From contig JAGFBZ010002567.1 of NCBI GenBank assembly GCA_018398805.1, forward strand, positions 994,501-1,058,500: a stretch of 64,000 bases of DNA, given 5' to 3'. The first letter of the stretch is position 1. Every line of letters starts with the position of its first letter. A program made the position numbers and the translations under genes. The notes beneath the pieces are model-generated. The model was not told the origin of the DNA. It worked only from the letters and a program-made list of their open reading frames with translations, and did no database searches. The DNA is from Hirundichthys speculiger. Lineage: Eukaryota; Chordata; Actinopteri; Beloniformes; Exocoetidae. Shown in pieces: positions 50,701-62,084 of the stretch.

Positions 50701-53700
50701 AGACAAGATAAAACCCTACAGAAGTGTTGAGCGTGAGGCCCCGCCCACAGAGAGTTCCACCCTTAAGGGTATTCAGTGGCGAGAGAGGGAGACCTGTCAC
50801 CCAATCTGAATACTCCCAAATGTGGAAGATCACCCTTCACTCCTCTCACTTTCTCCTCCAGCACTCCATGTGAACTTCCTTCCCTCCCCAAACTCCCCCC
50901 TTCTGGATTTCACCAACCAGATGATTGAGCTGGTCATTGTTGGGACCAAACTCGCACCCCTTCCACTCCCCCGGCCATTTCCTCTTTCCTCTTCCCTAAC
51001 TTCTCCTCCACACCCACTTCAACCTGTAGTTTTAAGTCCGTAGCCAGCCTTAAAACTAAAGAAAGGGCGCCCTGTTTCTCCTCCCCCTTCGCAACACTGT
51101 TACAGTCAGCCTCTGTCTCACCAGCCAGATAAAGTCACACATACTATTAAATGCAAACTCAAACTGATGTGGATGCAGGTCACAAGGATGATGTTGCTCA
51201 AGAATGCTCTCAGGACAAACCAGAACCAAGTGTTCCAGCTGCTGTTTCTATTCCTGTGTTTCTAGGTCTTAGAAAGAAAGCGATGCATGTAATTCTGACG
51301 TCCAACAGGAATAATTTGGTAAAGATTCCTTAACATAAATATTCTGGTCAGGCCCCCACTACTAATCCCCTACAAAGGTAATTGTGCGATCTCTTAACAA
51401 CAAGTTGTTCTTATTCAGTGATTTTATTACTGAGCATAATCATGATTTTATGCTTTTAACTGAAGCCTAGTTAGCCAAAGGTAACAGCACACTGGTTCTC
51501 ATTGAGTCAGCCCTTCCAAACTTTAACCCATTGATGTTTCTTGAACTAACAGGAAAAGTGGTGGTGTTGCTGAAATATTTATAGTTAACAGTTAACATCT
51601 GGTGATTCTGATTCATTTGAATATCTGTGTTGTGCTGAAAGACACTCCAAAAACCTTGATATTGAGTACGAACCTCAAGGTTGTCTGCAAGTTTTATCAA
51701 GAATTTCTCTGAGCTGCTTGCTGTTATCGCAACAAGATTTCAACCATATTGTCATAGCTGTTGAGTTTAACATTTACACTGATAGTCCCACTGTCAAAAC
51801 TGCAATTGTCAAGCCCCTTTTAGAGAGAAGAAGTTTTGATCCTTCAGTATTAAACAATTACAACCCAATCTCTTATCTTCGCTTTATTGGAAAAATTATT
51901 GACACTGCATTGATTCAGCTGAACAATTTCTTAAATGCAAACAGCCTTTTAGACAGATTTCAGTCTGGCTTTAGATAAAATCACAGCACTCACATCACTG
52001 AGACAGCACTGATTAAGATCTTAAATTACATTGATTTGAACACTGATTCAGGTAAAAGATCTGTTCTGGTGCTGCTGGATCTTAGTTTAGCCTATGATAA
52101 TATAGACCATAAAATCCTTCCTGGAAAACTGGGTGGGGTTACCAGGTCCAGTTCTCACTTGGTTCAGATCTTATCTTAATAAAGGCAGGAGCTTTGTTGT
52201 TTCCATGGATGAAAATAAATCTGAGCTTATTCCCATAACCTGTTGAGTTCCTCAAGGATCAATTCTTGGACCGCTGTTATTAAACCTCTTCATGCTTCCC
52301 CTAGCCCAGATCATAAATGACAACAATGTTGCTTACCACAGCTTATTATACAAATATACTTGCCTTACCTTGCCTATCAGAATCTTCCAAAGCCATGACA
52401 TCATCATCTGGGCTTCCCGAATTGTTTAAAGGCATAGTAATTTTAGTGTATGTAAATATTTGACTTTGAGGAAAGTAATAAAAAAATTCCCTCCGTCACT
52501 TCTCTGGCATTTAACAAATTGAAATAATTTTGGTAATACTGACTGACTTAAAACAGGAAAGATTTAGTCTGATGTCATGTCAGACAGTGAGAAAAATCTA
52601 TGTATCTTTTTATACAGTGTATGTAAACTTTTGGTTTCAACAGTAAATCTCAATCATTGAAGGCTAAATTGGCATTATTCTAAATGAATAATTCTATATC
52701 ATCAGGTAGGGATTGATTTGATTGGCAGGTTATGTGTCATGTCACCAGCGCAACCAATCAGAAGCATTGACATAGTCATTCTAGTGTTAAGATAGAAATG
52801 ATCAGTGTTTGGTTTGTGCAAATTGTTTTGTTTTTGTTTCCATAATGTATTGGAAGAAATGTGTATTTTTGTCTACGAGAACACAGCAATCATTTTCCAT
52901 CTTTAGCTGGACTGCTTCAGCAATCCCGCTGCAGCAGCCGTCTCTAAAAGATGTCAGTGTGCAATCTTTCTTTTTGTGGTTCATCCAGTTGTTCACTTTC
53001 ATAATTTGGAACGGTTCTAGGCCAATCTTTTATGGCTGGATTTCTGGACAGGTCATTGTTGAAAATGTTATGTCAAAGTTTTGTTTATTGTACCTTGGTT
53101 AGGAGCTCTGTCTTCTGTTCCTGGCATGATGGCAACAGAAGTTGTGCAGATTCTAGCATTATTATAGCATATCTTCTCTATGTCTTTACCCATTTCTTTT
53201 TGTCTTTGCTATTCTTTAGCCTGCTGAAGTGTTTGAGTTTGAAGATATTGTCTACAGTCACCACCTGTCCCCAATTGCCAAGAAGCACAGTCTAATTGCA
53301 GGTGTGTGTTGAATGTAGTTTTTACTGACATCATTTAATGAAAACACACTACTTGGCATAACTGCTTCATTGTGCCCCAAAATGCTCTTGACTTCAAATA
53401 GAAATGTTGTTAGTCCTCCTTTCTCTTACTATTTTGTTGCTCTAAGCAATGTGCGAATGTGTGAAACCATCCTTATCACATGAACCTGGGGGGTAAGAAG
53501 TCAATCAGAAGCTGATGAAACATGAAGAGACTTCATTTGAGAAATGCCGTCAGCATCTTGGTGCTTTCAGGTCGCTGAACAGGACCAGCAAGTTAATCAT
53601 GTCTGCTGAGAATGCACTCGTGTTTGCAGAAAGGCTCTCTGTCCTTTAAGCACACCTGTTTGCTCCTCAAGCACAGTAATATTTTTTTTTCACATGTCTT

Positions 53701-56700
53701 TCCTACTCATAGATGCTTGTTAAACTAGTTACAAGCATTTGCCCAGCCTCCTGTTTTTATTTTTATTTTTCTGTTTGTTTTTTTTGGCTAGGGAAACACT
53801 TTTAAGGAAATGTGTTCCTAAAAAGTGTTTTAGTCTCATTAGTAGAGGACAATTTTGGAGCTGATGATATTTTTAACAACTTTTTGTCTTTCCTTTTTGT
53901 TTTGTTATTAATGACCAACAGCCTTGCCTCTTCTCTCATGGGAGGAGGGCATAGATATGTGTGATAAACACAAGCTCATATCTGTGGGTGTTCATATTTA
54001 CCATACCTAATGAATGAACCAGGGTTTCCGGTTCTTAACCTTCTGAGGCACCTACCCATTATCTTTAGCAGCTTATACAGAACTATTTGTAAAGACAAAG
54101 GTAACATTTGGTAACATTGATAAGTAGAAATGTTTCATTGAAACTGAAACTAATGGGGTGTGTTCTTTATTTATGCTATTTTTCCTTTTTTTATATTTTA
54201 ATGAAGGAAATAATGCCTTTCTCTCCTCTCAACTATGTTTGTGTCTTTGTATTTTCAGTTGGTACCAAAAGCCCTAAGATCCAACTGTGTGACCTGAAGT
54301 CTGGTTCCCGGATTCATGTACTTCAGGGTTAGTGTAGTAGAATGCCTTTATCTTGCTTGCAGTGCATACTGAAAGTTTGTTGACCCTTTTGTTTATGTAT
54401 TTCAGACCTTTTTGGAAATGGGGTCAAGTTTTTCCTCCTTCTTTTTTTTTCTTGGTAAAATAAACAAAATACTCCACAATAGCAAAGCAAGAACAGCTTT
54501 TTGAAGTTAGTTAATTAATTAAAAAAAAGTGTACTTTATAAACAAATTTGCAACCTTCAGTTTTTCTTTTCTTTTCTTCTCTTTTCTGATATTTCCAGCC
54601 GAGTTATAGTGCATCCCACTGCTATCACTGATTGTTGAGGTGCTTCTACAGCCTGATTTGAGACCACCAATGCCTAATTAAGTTATTAGTTTTAAGGTCT
54701 CAAAGTTAATGATATAAGTATGAAAGCCATGCCTTCAGTTCTGAACATTACTTTACTTGTGGCATCTCTACACTCAGATATGCTGATAATAGTATTTTGC
54801 TGTGGGGATGTGTTTCAGAGACAGACCCTGGGAAATAAGTCAGTAAAGAGGAATGATTGATGTAAGAAATTAAGCAAACCTGAATGAAAAACCTCTGTAC
54901 AGCCTTTGGGATGTCTGGCTGTGTAAATGCTTACATTTTAGCAAGACAACTGGAACCATACCAATAAAAAGCAAAGGAGTGGTTGTAGAAGAATGCTGTG
55001 GTGATTGTGCAGTTACTCATACATTTTCAGATGTGCCTGATATATAGTTTAGAAAACCTTTAATGGCTTGCTTACTTTCTTCATGTTGTTTATGTATGGG
55101 ACTATTCATATTTATTTCATAATCAGTAATATATTTGCCAACCCAGGTCACAGAGCAGAGATACTATCTGTGCGGTGGTCACCTAGACATGAGTATATCT
55201 TAGCCTCTGCCAGGTAAGCATTGTTTATTGTCATTCAAGCTGAATTTAATTTGTCATTTGAGCCACATAATTGTATTGTTCCAATATATGATTCCACAAT
55301 TCATATCATGTTAGGCACCTGCAGTTGTTGTGACCTGACATCCCTTACTTCAGGTCACGTTTAAACTCTGAGTTGAGGATAATGGTAAAACATCACTAGT
55401 ATGTAGGGACAGTGACACACCAGGAGTCCTGACAGTATAGCGTATGGTAAATGCAGTCCCCACCTGTTTTATGCTACATTACACCGACTAATTAACCCGT
55501 TGGGATCGATGTGCTTTTGTGCCTTGGGACTGTAAGTGATTTTGAAAACAACTGGCACAGAATGATACAGAAATCTTTAATATGCTATTATACTCCAGTT
55601 GGATTGCACTTTTAAATGAATCACATCAGTCTGGGCTGAATTTTATTTGAACACTATTTAGGGTGGTGTTTTTTGTAATTGAGCAAGAGAAAGTAAAATA
55701 AATAAATAAGTACTTTATTTCTCCCCCTAAGTGCAGACAGCAAGGTGAAAGTATGGGATGTTCGTCGGGCTTCAGGTAGTCTATTAACCCTGGACCAACA
55801 CAATGGAGAGAAGTCAAAAGCCTCCTCAGAGGCAGGTACAGTCACCTCTTCCCTTTTTTGTCTCATTCAGCATTTTATTTTTTATCATATATCAGACATG
55901 ACTGTTGGTAACTCTTAACCGCTTCATTTAGAGAAATTCAAACAGCAATTTAGTTATTGAAGGACATTGTAATTTCTGTCAGTAACACTTCAACACCTTC
56001 CTATAGCAGATCAGTTTAGCCTTGACTGGCTAACGTGTTTTAGTTTTGCCTCTCCATAGTACACTTGAACTACAGCCTTGCAGTATAGACACATTGCAGT
56101 GTATGCAGTACCTACAGTATAAGCTAAAGAGTAAAGAATCCTCAAAAGAAATTTTACTGATTAAAAATATTTATAATGATATTCTTAAAAAGCTTATGTA
56201 GCCATACTCTAACAACCTTGCTGCTCCCTGAGGTGTGATGTTTCATACCTTTCAGGTTATTCAGGTTATTGCAACACCGATTCTGGAGGAAAGGTCAACA
56301 TTCTGCATTTAAAGTTTCTGTATTTCCTGTTAGTTGTCTTTTTTTTTATTCAAGTGGAAAATAAGATCGCACTTAATTTGGTTTATCTCATCTGTTACAT
56401 GACACTGGGGGTTAAGAATTATATTTAAGCATTTTAATGTATTCATTTGACAATGCTGAGAGGGAAACAGAAAACATGATGAGAGAAGGGGAATGAATTG
56501 CAACTAATGGAGTGGCAAGCAAAGATTCAAAGCAGAGATTTTCCACTCAGAACATTTGTGCCCATGTGTTGTAAGCACCCTAACCACTCTTCAATCAAGG
56601 CATTTTCACAAAAACACCTGAAGGGGAATTTAAGATAATATTAAGTTAAAAAAAAAAAAAAAAAAAAAAAAAGTGCAATGCATGGTATCTTCAATGATAG

Positions 56701-59700
56701 GTGAAATGGATGATAAATGAATCAGAAACATGCCTTACCTTGTCTTACCAGTAAACACAGCTCACAATGGCAGAGTAAATGGCCTTTGCTTCACTGCTGA
56801 TGGTCTCTACCTCCTGACCACTGGGACCGATGACCGTATGAGACAATGGAATAGTGCCACTGGGGAAAACACGCTGGTAAGATGTATCTGTCAAGGCTTT
56901 GCTTTCAAAGATGATCATGTTAAATTGTGTAGTTGTACTGCATCTTTTCCATAAACCCCCCACCCCCCCCCCCACCCCTAAAAAAAAGAAAATTATTCTT
57001 ACACAACAAGTTAATGTGTACCCATAATGTTCCATTTCTCATCAAGCAGTCGAATAGAGACTCTTGTTAGTGGAGTTATATTAAGTTTAATTTAATAATA
57101 ATTTATTGATTTCTAAAGGGAAATTACAGAATACCTGAAATGCAGTCCTGGTGTCTTACATTCTGAATGTCAGTGCTGGTTTTAAGTGCCTAATTTAGGA
57201 TAATTTACAGAAAATTAAGTTGTTCAATACATGGTCACCACTATATGGCTTTGGCAATGCCAAAAAGGAAAAGGAAAACGTGCAAGAACCAATGGTGAAA
57301 ACAATAGTGTAAAAAAAAATTGTAAAAAAAAAAAAATGGAATGCTAAAAGCTGAGAGAGAGTAAAAGGGATTCCTTGCTTGATGCTTCCTAGTGATGGTA
57401 CTCTAGCTACAGCTGTGTCCCATCGAAAAGAGACCTTGAGTTAGTTTATACTTTATCTCATTTGGCTTGTGAATGCCTCAATCTGTCCTTGGTAGAGGTG
57501 GCTGGGAGAGGGAGGTCTGGGTCTCTGATTAGGCTGAATCTTTTGTTTCTTTTATTGTTTATCCTTCAGGTAAATTATGGGAAAGTCGGCAATGAGAGTC
57601 GGAAAAAACTTCAGTTTACAGTGTCTCGTGGCTGCAGCCCAGAGTTTGTGTTTGTGCCGTGTGGCAGCTCAGTGGCAGTGTATGCTCTACACACAGGACA
57701 GCTGGTCACTATGCTGAGGGGTCACTACAACAATGTTGACTGCTGCGAGTTCCACCCAGACTATCAGGTGAGACACACCAAAGCACAAGGTGATGACAAC
57801 ACAGACACACCAAAGCCAACCATAAGCAGCACTGCCTTTGTTTTTATTTCAAACTATTTATTCCTGTGTTCTGCCAGTCAAGTCTTTTATTTTCCATTTG
57901 CTTTGAGAATTCACGTCACGTTCTTTTGGTCTACCGTTTTTATTTAAAACTACTTGGCTGTGAAGCTGATGAAATTTACAGAGACCATGTCATTTGCCTG
58001 ACAGATAACATAGTGAAGTCGTCATTTGCATCCATAAATTTAAACGCAGGTGTCCCTACTGATAGTGAAAAGAGTTAGAGTTAGGTTTTTGACTCTGAGT
58101 CTGGTATATTCAGAAACTGCATGGTAAAACTGTCGGCACAAAAGTAGTTTCATCTTTTTTTCTCTTATTCACAGCAGGACAATCAGGACTGTCTATACTA
58201 GTTTCCCTGTTGTCTCTAACATACAACACTTGTGCTCGGTGCCATTTGAGGATTGGACAATGGAATGGTCAGAAACCAGTGGGACATGGATGTAACACTG
58301 ATGCTTTATCATAGCCTTCTTGTCCTCATTGCTATAAATGTCAACCCTGCCACAACAAATACACAATTCCTCTTATATATGTGATGTGTATTAACTTGCT
58401 AACCTCTGCCTTACAACACACCTGGAAGAAAATATCTGATTCCAAGACAGCTATAGATTCAGCATTATCATCTTCACAGATATAAATGGTGCAGGCTGTG
58501 ATGAAGTAAAGAAAATATAGGAAATAGTGGCAGTGTCCTGTTGTAACAAGTAGGATAAAAACAGTACTTACAGGAGCTGTTCTTATGACTAAACATTGTT
58601 TTCCCTGTCTGTGAGGTTGCATCTTCTTTCTATAAATATAGCCTGAAAGTTAATGTCATCATCCAGAGGACACAACCTGCTTTCCTTATGCTGTAGTAAT
58701 GAATGCTTTGTCAAACAAAACATAGAACTTTTTTTTATTTTTATTTTTTTAGATTGATTCAGTGGACTTATCCATATGTAGATATTTATAAAATAATGTA
58801 TAAGTCTGACTAGGGGAAAAAAAAAGCTTTACAATTAATTTTTGAGATTGGCCCTAGTCAGGGTATCATTCAGCCAGATGCCACACAAACCTAGCAAATT
58901 CCAACTATTGAAATAATAGTTGTATTTTCAAACTATTTTAAATCAAGCTTTTCTGTATTTTACATGTCTTTCAGCAATAACCCAGAATGGTAGTTATTTA
59001 AAACACTTTATTTCTCTCTGTGTATTAAATGTCATTACCAGCCATTTGTGCTGAGAAATAACTTGCTTATTGGGCACCTTCAGGAGGGAGACCAACAAAT
59101 GTCCAACCCATGTTGTCCATATTAGGCAGGTGGATCATCCGGTGACGCACATTCATTTTGTTCGTGTGTGGACTTCAAGAATGTAGTGTGGCAGCTTCTC
59201 ATTCCACAGTTTCATGGAAGAACACCTAGTCCTGAAAATGTTCCTTCTTTTTTCAGTTCAAAGATGCTTTTTACAGTATTAACTGCATTAATTGCTGTAC
59301 TCTTGGACCCAGTTGTGCTTGTTATCACTGGGTTTCCCTACGAGCAGATGTCATTGGAAGGTTACTGTTCAGCCAGCCAAGATTAACATATTGTAATAAT
59401 TCGCTTGTTATTTGTGTTCAGGAGCTGTACACTGGAGGTAAAGATGGTAACATACTGGCATGGGTTCCTGTCCTCCGTACTTTAGATGTGGAAGACGAGT
59501 CAAGTCGTGAAAATAAGGTACACGCCATAATAACAAAAAACGACAGTGAATTACGTAGATAGGAAATCAGGGAAACGTGGGGGGGTGGTTGGAGTTTGTG
59601 GCTATGAAGAATCTCCATGATATTCATTTTTCTGCTGAGATGCCAAAATGCTGGTACATGATGTCAAACAGTTTCTGTTGTGAATTTAGTTTTTTGAGTT

Positions 59701-60906
59701 TGCAGAGCACCTGAACAGCAAACACTCTTGAATTATTTTGCAAAAAACCAGTTTGGAAACCATTCCAAATTAGAAAGAATGGCATTCAACAGATGTTGAT
59801 TTTCTCTGAGTGGATTTGAGCACCAAAAATTATTTTGGAAAATGTAGGTTCCTCTCTTTGTCTATGGAGCCGTGATACTGCTCAGTGAAAATTGTGTGCC
59901 ATGCAAAAAATGTATCCATATGTTTATCAGAAGCCAAAAACTACCTTCAACCAGCCATCCAAACTAGTCCAACCAAGATAGCTGAAATCTCATTTTAGCT
60001 TTTTGATGCATTTTCGATTTATTTATTTATTTTTTTTAATAGACAATTTTGGATTTTATTAACCCATTCAGACCCAAGGCCTCATTTTTAAAAAAAAGCC
60101 ATCCAAACCTGAATGTTTTCTGGAAAACTTAGAGATGGCAACGAAAGCCTTTCATTTCTCACCCTCTGAAAAAAACGCAACATGAAATAATAATCGATAG
60201 ATTAAACTTCATAATTTTCTTATAAATGACTGACTTTTTCATGTTTATTAATAATTTTAAAAATGTATAACCTGTTTTTAAAATGTTGATATTACAATTG
60301 CACTACGTCAAGCTGGAAAACTAAAAGCACACATGATGCATCAAATCATCATGGGGTAATAGTTATCATTGGATTAGTATTACTAAAAAATTACCAAAAT
60401 AAAAGCCCTTCTTGTTGGGTTCATTTTTATGCCCAAGTTTTTTAAGACAAGCAAACCAAAACTTTTAAATCTCTAATTTCTTTTTCACTGTAGAAAAAAA
60501 ATATGACATCATTGATAAAGATGTCTCAGTCAAGATTTTTAAATGATGACAGCTCAGCATTACCTGGGACATAGTGAAACCTTGACACAACTACATTCAA
60601 GTACATAGTATAGGTACACAGTGAAATACAAAACTTTTTCTCGTCAGACGAGTTGGTACAATGGTTCATAAGTCATGAACACACTGCTGTCAGTTGATTT
60701 TGTTTGAGGTGCATACTGTGGTTACATTTCCCTGTAGTGTGTGGATTTGTGTGGATATCTAATATATTTTTGTATGGTTTTGCTCAAAGCTTATCTCCTT
60801 TTAGACATGATATTAAGATGGATATTTTTATTTCTCACAGGCTGCAGCTGGCCTGTCTGCTGTAAACCCCGCCTTTCAGGATGCCTGGAGCAGTGATGAA
60901 GACTAA
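44748..60906 (+). CDS. ercc8: ercc8, DNA excision repair protein CSA (WD40 DCAF subunit)
   Basis: Twelve exons join in frame to 401 residues (human 396): 44748-44824, 45969-46064, 47267-47368, 47515-47638, 53220-53301, 54259-54327, 55147-55213, 55732-55835, 56752-56876, 57570-57767, 59422-59517, 60841-60906. All introns are GT-AG. CSA is the substrate receptor of the CUL4-DDB1 ubiquitin ligase in transcription-coupled repair, acting with CSB at stalled RNA polymerase II in the nucleus. The N-terminus [20 protein letters not shown] matches the DDB1-binding helices. Seven WD40 blades are visible through [32 protein letters not shown] (a WDxR DCAF motif, residues 214-217), [17 protein letters not shown] and ILAWVP. 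The tail [13 protein letters not shown] is conserved. Intron 4 (5.6 kb) is enlarged by a nested transposon. Confidence 0.98.
47398..47410 (+). promoter_or_regulatory. CTCF-like motif
   Basis: CCACTAGAGGGTA in ercc8 intron 3 matches the CTCF core except at its last bases. It is opposite in orientation to the motif at 43820-43834. Confidence 0.3.
47808..47827. repeat. TTA trinucleotide repeat
   Basis: About six TTA units followed by a T run in ercc8 intron 4. Confidence 0.88.
48110..48420. repeat. TG-rich dispersed-repeat-like segment
   Basis: A TG/TATG tract (48118-48142) is followed by GGGTTCTAGTTAGGGTTGGG, AAGGTCAGGGTTAGGCTGTA and AATGGAAGTCAGTG, then a second TG tract (48357-48370). This resembles a family of TTAGGG-like, TG-flanked repeats common in fish genomes. 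Family assignment is from memory only. Confidence 0.4.
49412..49640. repeat. left terminal inverted repeat of the Tc1 element
   Basis: An outer repeat unit starts at 49412 with TTTACATACACT. The inward limit near 49560-49640 is diverged, so the inner repeat copy is not clear. The transposase stop codon region overlaps its inner edge. Confidence 0.7.
49606..50480 (-). pseudogene. Tc1 transposase remnant
   Basis: Minus-strand fragments in shifting frames resemble fish Tc1 transposase in the right order. They include [16 protein letters not shown] (helix-turn-helix, about 50470-50400), [20 protein letters not shown] and [20 protein letters not shown] (50301-50200), a decayed catalytic block ([11 protein letters not shown], about 50095-50060), [13 protein letters not shown] (about 49965-49925), and a terminal GTATKY before the stop at 49608-49606. 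Stops and frameshifts break it throughout. The region encoding the N-terminus beyond about 50500 is displaced by the LINE. Confidence 0.85.
51387..51590 (+). pseudogene. LINE endonuclease (EEP) N-terminal remnant
   Basis: [20 protein letters not shown] followed by FMLLTEA resembles the start of an apurinic-type endonuclease domain in fish LINEs, where LTETW is usual. The Trp position is a stop codon (TAG). The frame continues as [14 protein letters not shown]. Confidence 0.65.
51780..52355 (+). pseudogene. LINE reverse transcriptase remnant
   Basis: [20 protein letters not shown], then [10 protein letters not shown], a stop at 51976-51978, then [10 protein letters not shown] and [16 protein letters not shown] (RT motif with the first catalytic Asp), all in frame. 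After a frame change, [18 protein letters not shown] and VAYHS follow. The segment that should hold the catalytic ADD motif is missing right after YHS (about 52343). The copy cannot be active. Confidence 0.85.
52440..52643. repeat. right terminal inverted repeat of the Tc1 element (two direct-repeat units)
   Basis: The outer unit at about 52605-52643 and an inner unit at about 52441-52470 both carry TTTACATACACT (read on minus). This is the IR/DR layout known from fish Tc1 elements such as Sleeping Beauty-type transposons. Confidence 0.7.
56648..56672. repeat. poly-A tract
   Basis: A 25-base A run in ercc8 intron 8, about 80 bp before exon 9. Other long homopolymers: T at 27771-27790, 39314-39331 and 47481-47500; A at 33799-33819; C at 61566-61578. 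Confidence 0.92.
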
Positions 60907-60976
60907 TGCAGATGGTTTGAATGTGAGGATAAACTGAGCGTGCAAATGAGCTTGCATCCATCACAGTCACTATGTC

Positions 60977-60982
60977 AATAAA
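60977..60982 (+). promoter_or_regulatory. ercc8 poly(A) signal
   Basis: AATAAA 71 bp after the ercc8 stop codon gives a short 3' UTR. Weaker AT-rich alternatives lie near 61145-61210. Confidence 0.55.
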
Positions 60983-60999
60983 TGTCAGGTGGATTGACA

Positions 61000-61860
61000 T
61001 GTCATTAAATATGGGTCTTGTCAAAATGCTCCAATTGCACATTTGTCAACATGATGGACACCTTAAAACCTGACATAAATATGTAAATAATGGACAATGC
61101 TGTGAATGTTTGTTTTCATACATTATTTTGTATTTCATTTTATGAAAGTAAAGCCACGGTCAACGTTTGTAAGAATAGTGACTTTAATCTTTCTTTTCCA
61201 AAAAATTAAATATTTTAAGTAAGCCATTGTATTATATGTGTCCTGTCTGATTACTTTTGGAAATTATAACATAAGACAAGCTATATACTTTGCCACTGGC
61301 GTTTCATTTACAGTGATGTAAACATTGTGTAATATTTTGGTTAAACACATCTCAAATGGGGATTTATAAGCTTTTAAAGGGGTGTGGTGTCAGTCTTTCA
61401 GCTGAGTTGATAAAAGCTTGCTTATAATCCTCACATGGGAGAAACCAGACATTCAGACTGTCTTATTGTCATTCCTGGGGATATTTGCATTTGTTTATCA
61501 TCTTCTACTGTCAGTCACTCCTAAGTTGGCAGCGAGGTGGGACACTGAAACCACTTTGTTGGAACCCCCCCCCCCCCCAAGTTTACATATTCGCTGTGAT
61601 ATCAGTGTAAACATGAAACAAAACGTTTAAAAAGGGTACATTGTGTTTTTTTCTTTCAAAACAATGGTGCTTATTCAGTTTTGTACTAAATGTAATCAAG
61701 CTGTGATATGAGGAAATCGGTGGAAAATTACAACGCTAAGCTTTTTTTTTTTTTTTTTCCTGTTCTGAAACCTCGTCTGTATATGCATTGACACAAAATC
61801 TTACATAGTTTTCGATGAGGCATCACTGAAGAATGACCAATACCACATCATCACATCCAA
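61000..61860. other. intergenic spacer between ercc8 and elovl7
   Basis: AT-rich DNA with a C run (61566-61578) and a T run (61742-61759). No gene is supportable. Confidence 0.7.
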
Positions 61861-61869
61861 CCCTGTTCA

Positions 61870-61970
61870 GCTACAGATCAGCCAATCAGAGACGACAGGC
61901 GCGGTTGAGGTTGGGACGAGGCCCCGCCCCTCAGCGGATCATAAGAACCGTGAAGCGCGTGCACTAGGAC
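61870..61970 (+). promoter_or_regulatory. elovl7 promoter
   Basis: A CCAATCA box (61882-61888) and a GC box GCCCCGCCCC (61921-61930) lie in a short CpG-rich patch just upstream of the presumed first exon. No TATA box is obvious. Confidence 0.55.
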
Positions 61971-62084
61971 AGCGAGCAGTCAAGCACACCTGCTGGAGAG
62001 TAACAGGTGGATCTACAGGGAGGAACAATCCGACGGACCAGGAGATTTTATTTTTTGTGGAGTATAAAGTGTAGCTGGACTAAG
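61965..62084 (+). other. elovl7: elovl7 noncoding first exon (5' UTR)
   Basis: The donor CTAAG|GTTAGT at 62084/62085 is followed by a 1.05 kb intron to the acceptor CTCCTCCCAG at 63134. The start of the exon is estimated from promoter motifs. An ATG-initiated ORF across this exon (62007-62261) runs into the intron and is not coding. Confidence 0.5.

Larger units (their letters stand above)
50570..52370 (+). mobile_element. degenerate L2/jockey-like LINE fragment inserted in the Tc1 element
   Basis: Plus-strand endonuclease and reverse-transcriptase remnants lie in the normal LINE order between the two halves of the Tc1 element. The right junction is near 52370, where recognisable Tc1 sequence resumes. 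The left junction is somewhere in 50490-50600. 50600-51380 would be the LINE 5' part, but I can assign no domain there. The poly-A or microsatellite tail expected at a LINE 3' end is not evident. Confidence 0.65.
49412..52643 (-). mobile_element. Tc1/mariner element, inactive, split by a LINE insertion
   Basis: The left end CAGATGAAACCAGAAGTTTA and the reverse complement of the right end CTGTTGAAACCAAAAGTTTA are inverted repeats. Both continue into shared ACATACACTGTATAAA and TCTCACTGTCTGACAT. Each end abuts TA (49410-49411 and 52644-52645), the Tc1 target duplication. The element is oriented so that transposase reads on the minus strand. The overall length of 3.2 kb is about twice the usual 1.6 kb because of the internal LINE-derived DNA. 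Confidence 0.88.
47639..53219 (+). other. ercc8 intron 4
   Basis: A 5.6 kb intron, the largest in the gene. It includes a TTA repeat, a TG-associated low-copy-like repeat (about 48110-48420) and the 3.2 kb nested Tc1/LINE insertion. The remaining introns (44825-45968, 46065-47266, 53302-54258, 54328-55146, 55214-55731, 55836-56751, 56877-57569, 57768-59421, 59518-60840) are AT-rich and show only short homopolymers and simple repeats. Confidence 0.85.

Noticed and set aside
50822..51043. 73-codon proline/serine-rich ORF in the transposon region
   Set aside because: Probably LINE 5' region or chance; no recognisable ORF1 domain, so it is not called as a gene.
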